NCBI GenBank assembly: GCA_037445245.1
Contig: JBBIKU010000128.1
Location: forward strand, 1-7,013
Reading direction: 5' to 3'
Length of the DNA: 7,013 bases
From: JBBIKU01 sp037445245
GTDB lineage: Bacteria > Chloroflexota > Anaerolineae > Anaerolineales > Anaerolineaceae
Positions 1-5,341 of the stretch are shown here, piece by piece. The number at the start of each line of letters is the position of its first letter. Positions within the stretch are counted from its first letter, which is position 1. The notes below the pieces were generated by a model. That model did not search any database and was not told where the DNA came from. It worked only from the letters and a program-made list of their open reading frames with translations. The translations under genes were made by a program, and so were the position numbers.

Positions 1-31
1 AATCACCGTCGCCAAGTAGACGGCGGCGATT
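1..31 (-). terminator. Strong inverted repeat after ahcY, probable transcription terminator hairpin
   Basis: Positions 1-13 and 19-31 form a 13-position stem with a 5-nt loop. Read as minus-strand RNA it has ten Watson-Crick pairs, two G-U pairs and one mismatch. Read as plus-strand RNA it has ten Watson-Crick pairs, one G-U pair and two mismatches, so it folds slightly better in the direction of the operon. It begins 44 nt after the ahcY stop. Any U-tract would lie beyond the window edge (the last two bases are TT), so intrinsic termination cannot be confirmed. Confidence 0.5.
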
Positions 32-75
32 CAACCTCTTGAGTTCACTGCTGCAGCCGGGCGGGGATTTTCGGT

Positions 76-1125
76 CTAGGTGCCCTCTTCCCAAGAATTC
101 AGGTATTTGACCTGCTCCTCGGTCAGAACATCGATGCGCACCACCATCGATTCGAGTTTCAAACGGGCAATCTCGCGATCGATCTCCTCTGGCACGGCGT
201 AAACCTTCTTCTCGAGTTCTTTGGCGTGTTTGACCATAAATTCGGCGCTCAACGCCTGATTGGCAAAAGACATGTCCATTACACTGGCAGGGTGACCTTC
301 CGCTGCCGCCAGGTTGATCAGGCGCCCCTCACCCAGAACATGAATGCGTCGCCCGTCTCGTAGCGCATACTGCTCGACGAACGGGCGCACCAGATTCTTT
401 GAGACAGCCATCTCTTCCAGAGCGGGGATGTTGATCTCCACATTAAAGTGACCCGAATTGGCAATGATGGCACCGTCCTTCATCACCTCGAAGTGATGGC
501 GGTCGATCACGTTGATATCGCCGGTGACGGTGCAGAAAATATCACCGATCTTCGCCGCCTCATTCATCGGCATCACCCTGAAGCCGTCCATCACCGCTTC
601 CAGCGCCGGCAACGGATCGACCTCGGTTACGATCACATTAGAGCCCATTCCCCGCGCCCGCATCGCCAGACCGCGTCCACACCAACCGTAACCTGCCACC
701 ACAAAGGTTTTACCTGCCAGAAGAATATTGGTGGCGCGCACGATGCCGTCGATAGTGGACTGCCCGGTACCGTAGCGGTTGTCGAAAAAGTGTTTGGTCA
801 TGGCATCGTTGACGGCGATGATTGGAAAGCTGAGCGCATTGTCCGCCGCCATCGCCCGCAGACGGATCACGCCGGTGGTGGTCTCTTCTGTCCCGCCGAT
901 CATGTTCTGCAATGCGTCTCGGCGTTCTTTGTGCAGTGTGCCAACCAGGTCAGCGCCATCATCCATCGTTAGCTGCGGCAGGTGGTCGAGGGCAGCGTTG
1001 ATATGTTTGTAATAGGTAACGTTGTCCTCTCCTTTGATGGCAAAAACCGGGATTTCGTCGTGCGAAACCAGCGAAGCTGCCACATCGTCCTGAGTTGAGA
1101 GCGGGTTGGAAGCCGTCACCACCAC
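76..1125 (-). CDS. ahcY: 3' open frame of the broken ahcY (NAD-binding and catalytic core)
   Basis: The longest intact piece of ahcY: 349 residues if read from the GTG at 1123-1125. It contains TASNPLSTQDD, the GGTEETTTG segment, Lys111 and Asp115 (in MTKHFFDN), the dinucleotide motif GYGWCGRG (145-152), His226 in SGHF and His278 in EGHP. There is no convincing ribosome-binding site before this GTG, and the product would lack the N-terminal adenosine-binding part. I therefore regard it as a fragment and not an independent gene. It is listed because an automatic gene caller would report it. Confidence 0.5.
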   Translation of the reverse strand: MVVTASNPLSTQDDVAASLVSHDEIPVFAIKGEDNVTYYKHINAALDHLPQLTMDDGADLVGTLHKERRDALQNMIGGTEETTTGVIRLRAMAADNALSFPIIAVNDAMTKHFFDNRYGTGQSTIDGIVRATNILLAGKTFVVAGYGWCGRGLAMRARGMGSNVIVTEVDPLPALEAVMDGFRVMPMNEAAKIGDIFCTVTGDINVIDRHHFEVMKDGAIIANSGHFNVEINIPALEEMAVSKNLVRPFVEQYALRDGRRIHVLGEGRLINLAAAEGHPASVMDMSFANQALSAEFMVKHAKELEKKVYAVPEEIDREIARLKLESMVVRIDVLTEEQVKYLNSWEEGT

Positions 1126-1137
1126 ATCCGCCCCACC

Positions 1138-1141
1138 CGCA
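1138..1141 (-). other. ahcY: Deletion and frameshift junction inside ahcY
   Basis: The last codon of the conserved 5' frame is Cys TGC at 1141-1139. The first codon of the conserved 3' frame is Ala GCG at 1140-1138, overlapping it by two bases. Fifteen residues expected between them are absent, which gives a loss of 15 x 3 + 2 = 47 nt. The 5' frame continues out of register to a stop at 959-961. Confidence 0.8.
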
Positions 1142-1294
1142 GGCAGAAATGCGCACGCCTTCGAGTGGACGTTCCCTCTTGAAGCGCTCGTGGATCAGGC
1201 GCAATACGGGCATCTCGCGTTCAGCCCAATCGATTTTTCGCCGCCCACCCTCGGCATATTTCAGGTCTTTTACGTCAAAATGAGTCATCATAAA

Positions 1295-1299
1295 TCCTC
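1295..1299 (-). promoter_or_regulatory. Ribosome-binding site of ahcY
   Basis: GAGGA on the minus strand in the 21-nt gap after adoK. It is 3 nt from the first ATG (1291) and 6 nt from the second (1288). The second spacing is the more usual one, and MTHFDVKDL is then the N terminus. The intact site shows the gene was organised for translation until the internal deletion. Confidence 0.6.
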
Positions 1300-1309
1300 A
1301 GAAAGTAGA

Positions 1310-2266
1310 TTAGTCCAGCAACACGTCCAGCGCGCCCTTGTCATCGAACAAGCTGCGGTAACGTTCAACAAATTCTTTACGGGAAAAGCGATGGCTCTGC
1401 GTACCACCCATCTCCAGACAATACGAGGCTGCCAGCGCGCCTATCTGCCCACAGGTCTGCCAGTCCAGACCCAGCCTGTAGCCGCGCACAAAACCACCCC
1501 TGAAAGCATCGCCTACCCCGGTGGGGTTGCTAATCTGCCTGGGCATCACCGGGGGAATGTCATAGCGCTCGTCGCCCCGATAAACCACCGCGCCTTGTTG
1601 TCCCAGTGTCACCACCATGTAAATGACCCGCTCAAGAATGTCCTTCTCCTTCAAAGCGGTGTGTTTTTGGAGCAATTCGTACTCGTATTCGTTCACGAAC
1701 AGACTATGAGCGCCCTCAACCCCGCGACGAATCTCATCCGCATCCACCCGCACGATCTGCTGGCTGGGATCATACAGGTAAGGGATGTTCAATTCCCTAC
1801 ACTCACGGACGTAGCAATCCATCGCTTTGGGATCGTTGGGAGAAATCACTACCAGCTCCGGCGCGGGTTTAATTTCCGCTAGCGTCACTTCACAGGCATA
1901 CGCCATGGCGCCGGCGTAAAAGCTGGCAATCTGCGCGTTTGCCAGATCAGTATTGGCAAAGAAGGAAGCGGTGTAAACATCCGCGATCACCTTGACATAG
2001 GTGGTATCGATGTTGTTTTCTTCCAGCCACTGCCGGTAATCATCAAAGTCTTTGCCCACCGTGCCTGCCAGGAGGGGGCGCTCACCCAACAACGCCATGG
2101 TGTAGGCAATGTTGGGTGCCGTTCCGCCGCGCTGACGCACCATCGTATCCACCAAAAAGGACAGGCTGATGGAATCCAGCCGATCAGGAAGGATGTGGTC
2201 GCGAAAATAACCGGGGAACGACATTAAATAGTCATAGGCAATCGAGCCAGTGCAAACAAGGGACAT
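1310..2266 (-). CDS. adoK: Adenosine kinase, PfkB/ribokinase family, mycobacterial AdoK type
   Basis: Phosphorylates adenosine to AMP with ATP, removing the adenosine made by the next gene's product and so pulling the reversible SAH hydrolysis forward. The 318-residue protein starts MSLVCTGSIAYDYLMSFPG, which closely matches my memory of Mycobacterium tuberculosis AdoK (GSIATDHLMRFPG). It also shares SLSFLVD (34-40), the RGG substrate-lid motif (46-48), AQIASFY (111-117), DPSQQ (166-170), and the C-terminal PTGVGDAF (248-255) with catalytic base Asp253. These features favour adenosine over sugar substrates. I chose the ATG at 2264-2266 because it begins the conserved N terminus and has a well-placed ribosome-binding site; the longer frame to 2332 runs into mtnA. 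One oddity is Asn247, where the family usually has Asp before (P/T)TGxGD. The stop is TAA at 1310-1312, 21 nt before ahcY. Confidence 0.9.
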   Translation of the reverse strand: MSLVCTGSIAYDYLMSFPGYFRDHILPDRLDSISLSFLVDTMVRQRGGTAPNIAYTMALLGERPLLAGTVGKDFDDYRQWLEENNIDTTYVKVIADVYTASFFANTDLANAQIASFYAGAMAYACEVTLAEIKPAPELVVISPNDPKAMDCYVRECRELNIPYLYDPSQQIVRVDADEIRRGVEGAHSLFVNEYEYELLQKHTALKEKDILERVIYMVVTLGQQGAVVYRGDERYDIPPVMPRQISNPTGVGDAFRGGFVRGYRLGLDWQTCGQIGALAASYCLEMGGTQSHRFSRKEFVERYRSLFDDKGALDVLLD

Positions 2267-2274
2267 CAAACCAA

Positions 2275-2280
2275 TCCTCT
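2275..2280 (-). promoter_or_regulatory. Ribosome-binding site that fixes the adenosine kinase start
   Basis: AGAGGA on the minus strand, overlapping the last base of the mtnA stop codon, 8 nt before the ATG at 2266. It supports that start over an upstream ATG at 2332, which would add 22 residues inside mtnA. Stop and ribosome-binding site together suggest reinitiation or coupling with mtnA. Confidence 0.7.
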
Positions 2281-3326
2281 CATTCCTGTTGAATAACCCC
2301 GGGAAGGTTTTTTTCGAAAGGAGGGTATACAACGCCTTTTTCGACGATCAGCGCCGTCAACAGCGTGTGCGGGGTCACATCAAAGGCGGGATTGCGGGCG
2401 CTGGCGCCTTCGGGCGCCACCGACTGACCGGCAATTTGAATATCCAGCACCTCGCGGGGGTCGCGCTCCTCGATCGGAATCAGATCTCCGTGCGCCAGGC
2501 TGAGATCGACGGTCGAGATCGGGAAAACCGAATAGACCGGCACACCGTTGCTGTGCGCCGCTAACGCCAGCATGTAACTACCGATCTTGTTGACCACATC
2601 GCCGTTGGCTGCCACCCGGTCGGCGCCAAAAAACACCTTTTGCACCTGCCCCGAGCGCAGAAAATAACCGGCGGCGTTGTCACTGATGATGTCATAAGGA
2701 ATGCCGTACTGCTGCAATTCCCAGGCGGTGAGGCGGGCACCCTGCAAGCGCGGTCGCGTCTCATCTACCAGCACATGCGGGCGTTTACCCTGTTCGTGTG
2801 CCATGCGGATCACACCCAGGGCTGTGCCCCAGTCCACCGTTGCCAGTGCGCCGGTATTGCAATGATGCAGGATGATATCACCGTCCTCGATCAGTGCCGC
2901 TCCGTGGCTTGCCAGCCGGCGGTTGATCTCCACGTCTTCATCCGCCATGCGCTGGGCAGCCGCGATCAAAGCCTGCCGCAGCGTCTCGAGCGAATCGGCG
3001 GGTTTTCTGGCTTCAGCAAGCATGCGCTCCACCGCCCAGGCGAGGTTGACCGCCGTCGGTCTTGAAGCCAGCAGCACCTTCGCCGCTGCTTCCAGATCGG
3101 CACGAAAAGCGGCGATGGTCTTCGCGTTCGAGTGCTTCCCCGCCAGCGCCATCCCGAAGGCGGCGGTGACTCCGATCGCCGGCGCCCCCCGCACCACCAT
3201 GTCGCGGATGGCTTCCGCCACCGCCGCTACATTGGCACAGCGAACGATCTCGAACCTGCCGGGCAGGATACGCTGGTCGATCAATTGGACTTCAGCGCGG
3301 GAGTCATCCCACGTAATGGTGCGCAT
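2280..3326 (-). CDS. mtnA: S-methyl-5-thioribose-1-phosphate isomerase
   Basis: A cytoplasmic enzyme of methionine salvage that converts the aldose methylthioribose-1-phosphate to methylthioribulose-1-phosphate. The 348-residue length is normal for MtnA in the eIF2B-like/MtnA family. Diagnostic motifs are RGAPAIGV at 46-53, HCNTGALAT with catalytic Cys156, GADRVAANGDVVNKIG with catalytic Asp236, and RNPAFDVTP at 311-319, which separates true MtnA from related eIF2B-type proteins. The start is ATG at 3324-3326 with GAGG 4 nt upstream. The stop is TGA at 2280-2282, and the next gene begins 13 nt later. It is the first gene of the salvage operon. No mtnP, mtnK or later mtnBCD genes are in the window, so methylthioribulose-1-phosphate may go to the classical pathway or to a shunt (for example via an aldolase) encoded elsewhere. 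Confidence 0.95.
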   Translation of the reverse strand: MRTITWDDSRAEVQLIDQRILPGRFEIVRCANVAAVAEAIRDMVVRGAPAIGVTAAFGMALAGKHSNAKTIAAFRADLEAAAKVLLASRPTAVNLAWAVERMLAEARKPADSLETLRQALIAAAQRMADEDVEINRRLASHGAALIEDGDIILHHCNTGALATVDWGTALGVIRMAHEQGKRPHVLVDETRPRLQGARLTAWELQQYGIPYDIISDNAAGYFLRSGQVQKVFFGADRVAANGDVVNKIGSYMLALAAHSNGVPVYSVFPISTVDLSLAHGDLIPIEERDPREVLDIQIAGQSVAPEGASARNPAFDVTPHTLLTALIVEKGVVYPPFEKNLPGVIQQE

Positions 3327-3460
3327 TTTTCCTCACATCGAGAAGGCTTATTCTGCCGCCTGCTCGGGAATACAGTTGCGCTGTAAATCCCGCTTGCCTG
3401 TATGTGCTTCCCGTCCCAGCCAGTTCTAGATCCGCGCTCTCTGAAAATCTTTATAATCCC
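3327..3460 (-). promoter_or_regulatory. Structured 5' leader of mtnA, candidate cis-regulatory RNA
   Basis: The leader can fold in two exclusive ways. The segment at 3365-3375 can pair with the adjacent arm at 3381-3392 (CGGGA and TACAG stems, a 2x1 internal loop, a 5-nt CGCAA loop). It can instead pair with a second copy of the arm at 3398-3413 (CGGGA and ATACAG, with a 5-nt bulge). Just before mtnA, TTCTC (3344-3340) can pair with the ribosome-binding GAGGA (3334-3330) across a 5-nt loop, with one G-U pair. There is no U-tract after the hairpins, so control of translation is more plausible than attenuation. I could not match it to the SAM-I, SAM-II or SAH riboswitch consensus. That it is regulatory is inference. 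Confidence 0.35.
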
Positions 3461-3465
3461 AAAAC

Positions 3466-3494
3466 AGTTTAACACGCATATTTTTGTTTGTCAA
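3466..3494 (-). promoter_or_regulatory. Sigma-70-type promoter of the mtnA operon
   Basis: On the minus strand there is a perfect -35 box TTGACA (3489-3494), a 17-nt spacer and a -10 box TAAACT (3466-3471; four of six consensus bases). Transcription would start near 3458-3460, giving a leader of about 130 nt before mtnA. The promoter lies 26 nt after the stop of the ABC gene, so the salvage operon can be expressed separately from the exporter. The boxes and spacing are read directly from sequence; activity is inferred. Confidence 0.65.
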
Positions 3495-3520
3495 AGCAGG
3501 TTGTTTTCGGTAATCTCAGC

Positions 3521-5341
3521 CTACCCTTCCGCCAAGCTGGGTGACTGGAATGGATCGTAAGCCTGTTCCATCTGGTGGCGGAACTGGAGGGTGTATAGCT
3601 GATAATACTTGCCGCGCTTGCGCAACAGCTCGGCATGACTGCCCATTTCGGCAATGTCGCCATCTTCGATCACCAGAATGCGGTCGGCACGCTTGATGGT
3701 TGAGAGACGATGGGCGACCACAAAACTGGTGGAATTCTTCATCAGGGCTTCCATCCCTTTCTGAATCAGGGATTCGGTCAGGGTGTCAACTGAACTGGTG
3801 GCTTCGTCCATGACGAAGATCTCCGGTTGTGACAGAACCGCCCGCGCCAGGCTGAGCAATTGTTTTTGCCCGACCGAAAGCAGGTTGCCGCCCTCGCCGA
3901 CCGGCTCGTCGTAGCCTTTTTCGAACTTTTCAATGAAATGGCGCGCTCCTACCAAGCGAGCGGCTTCTTCGATCTCCTCGTCTGTCGCATCCAGCCGCCC
4001 GTAGCGCAGATTTTCGCGGATACTGCCCGAAAACAGGTGCGGCGTCTGCAATACCACCCCTACCCGCGACTGGATGGCATGCAGCGAGTAATCGGTATAA
4101 TCCCGTCCACCGATGCGGATGACGCCTTTTTTCGGCTCATAAAAACGGCACAGCAAGTTGATGATGGTGGTCTTGCCGCCGCCAGTGGCACCGACCAGTG
4201 CAATTGTCTCGCCCCGTCGCACGTGCAGGTTGAAATCCGAAAGCACTGGTTTCTCGTCTTCATACCAGAACGAGACGTTGTCAAAGACAATGTCGCCGCC
4301 AATGCTGCCAGGGTCGCTAGCGTGCGGGCGGTCTTTCACATCGGGGTCAGAATCGACCAACGAAAAGATGCGCTCCGCAGAGGCGATCGCCTGTTGGATT
4401 TCGGCGAACACCCGCGCCAAATCCTGGATGGGCCACATCATAAAAGTGATATACGAAACAAAAGCCTGAATACCGCCAACGGTGATTCCACCCACGCTCG
4501 CCTGCAACCCGCTGTAATACACCACCGTCCCCAAAGCAATCGCCGAAATCATCTGCACCGTGGGCAGGAACAGAGCGCTCAACCAAGCGGCGCGGTAACC
4601 CGCGCGGTACATGTTGCCACTCAATTCGCCAAACTCTCGCATGTTTTCCTGCTCACGACCGAGCGCTTTGACCACCCGCACGCCGGTGATGTTTTCATTA
4701 TAAGCGCCGGTGATGCGCGAATTCAGGCGGCGCACCTTGCGATACTCGCTCAGAATGCGCTTGCGAAATTCGATGGCAACATAGATCAGCACCGGCAGAA
4801 CCGTGAACACCAGCAGCGCCAGCCGCCAGTCAATGATCAGCATGAAGAACATGGCGGTGCCGATGTTCATCACCGCCCAGGTAACATCCAGCAAACCCCA
4901 GGTGATCAGTTCTGCCACCCGCTCAGAGTCAGAGGTGACCCGCGACATAATCCAACCCACCGGCGTGCGGCTGTAGTAGGAAAGCGACAACGCTTGCAGG
5001 TGATTGAACATCATCTTGCGCAAATCGTAACGGATGCGCTCGCCCAACACCCCCACCAAGTATATGAAGCCGAACACTGCTATGGCTTGGATGATGATCA
5101 ACCCGCCATAGATCATAAAGATTTCAACCAGCGCCTCCCGATTACCCGGCAGGATACCCTCATCGATGATGCGCTTGCTCAGGAAGGTGAAATACGAATC
5201 CAGCGCCGAAACGAGCATGATCGTCAGCAGGAATCCGATCACCCATTTAATGTGCGGACGGGCAAGCCCGATAATGCGCAGCAAGGTCTTGCCGTTAAAC
5301 TGGGTGGTGAACTCTTCTTCTTCGTAGTAGCTAAGCGACAC
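3521..5341 (-). CDS. ABC exporter half-transporter, catalytic partner subunit
   Basis: Second half of a probable heterodimeric type IV (exporter-fold) ABC transporter, 606 residues, the usual full length. Membrane helices are near 33-55, 74-98, 150-170, 172-190, 255-277 and 288-305. The ATPase domain shows Walker A GATGGGKT at 384-391, Q-loop Gln432, signature LSVGQ at 488-492, Walker B FVMDE with catalytic Glu513, D-loop SSVD at 516-519 and switch His544. The Walker B Glu is intact, but the signature has Val in place of the first Gly. This is the mirror image of the upstream subunit, so one of the two composite ATP sites is complete and the other degenerate. The start is GTG at 5339-5341, inside the 3' end of the upstream gene and preceded by AAGGAG, 7 nt away. 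The 11-nt overlap suggests translational coupling and equal subunit supply. Multidrug, lipid or peptide export are all possible. Confidence 0.95.
   Translation of the reverse strand: MSLSYYEEEEFTTQFNGKTLLRIIGLARPHIKWVIGFLLTIMLVSALDSYFTFLSKRIIDEGILPGNREALVEIFMIYGGLIIIQAIAVFGFIYLVGVLGERIRYDLRKMMFNHLQALSLSYYSRTPVGWIMSRVTSDSERVAELITWGLLDVTWAVMNIGTAMFFMLIIDWRLALLVFTVLPVLIYVAIEFRKRILSEYRKVRRLNSRITGAYNENITGVRVVKALGREQENMREFGELSGNMYRAGYRAAWLSALFLPTVQMISAIALGTVVYYSGLQASVGGITVGGIQAFVSYITFMMWPIQDLARVFAEIQQAIASAERIFSLVDSDPDVKDRPHASDPGSIGGDIVFDNVSFWYEDEKPVLSDFNLHVRRGETIALVGATGGGKTTIINLLCRFYEPKKGVIRIGGRDYTDYSLHAIQSRVGVVLQTPHLFSGSIRENLRYGRLDATDEEIEEAARLVGARHFIEKFEKGYDEPVGEGGNLLSVGQKQLLSLARAVLSQPEIFVMDEATSSVDTLTESLIQKGMEALMKNSTSFVVAHRLSTIKRADRILVIEDGDIAEMGSHAELLRKRGKYYQLYTLQFRHQMEQAYDPFQSPSLAEG

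Larger units (their letters stand above)
76..1288 (-). pseudogene. ahcY: Adenosylhomocysteinase (S-adenosylhomocysteine hydrolase), frameshifted by an internal deletion
   Basis: An NAD-dependent enzyme that splits S-adenosylhomocysteine into homocysteine and adenosine, relieving inhibition of methyltransferases. Here it is in two frames. The 5' part (1288-1139) reads MTHFDVKDLKYAEGG through RISAC. The 3' part (1140-76) resumes at AGGAD and runs to SWEEGT. Between RISAC and AGGAD the family has about 15 more residues (LHVTTETANL-type), so about 47 nt are missing and the frame is lost. The lost segment includes the His, Thr and Glu of HxTxET that contact the nucleoside. The remainder looks healthy: Lys and Asp in the MTKHFFDN segment, NAD-binding GYGWCGRG, SGHF and EGHPASVMDMSF. 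Restored length would be about 419 residues. The absence of the usual C-terminal K..YRY tail places it with the archaeal/Thermotoga-type enzymes. The start at 1288 (second of two adjacent ATGs) has GAGGA 6 nt upstream. It could be a real pseudogene or an assembly error. Confidence 0.88.

Noticed and set aside
1125..1150. Programmed ribosomal frameshift in ahcY
   Set aside because: About 15 conserved residues are missing as well as the frame, and no slippery sequence is seen. Recoding could not rebuild the protein.
1106..1882. A 258-codon open frame on the plus strand across the ahcY/adoK boundary
   Set aside because: It is antisense to two well-recognised enzymes, with no domain or good ribosome-binding site. 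It is a shadow frame.
2267..2332. N-terminal extension of adenosine kinase to an ATG at 2332
   Set aside because: It overlaps the mtnA end, lacks conservation with AdoK, and the ATG at 2266 has a proper ribosome-binding site.
3450..3457. A second -10-like box (TATAAA on minus, TATAAT on plus)
   Set aside because: Neither strand has a plausible -35 hexamer at 16-18 nt. The TTGACA/TAAACT pair is much better spaced.
3327..3460. A known SAM or SAH riboswitch before mtnA
   Set aside because: CCGAGCAGGCGGCAG resembles part of the SAH riboswitch core only loosely, and the matching downstream CCAGGCTCGG-like strand is absent. The SAM-I core (GGAGGGA...CCCGGCAACC) is also absent.
3495..3530. Terminator after the second ABC gene
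   Set aside because: Only a 4-bp GGTA/TACC pairing around the stop and no U-tract, so readthrough from the ABC genes into mtnA cannot be excluded.
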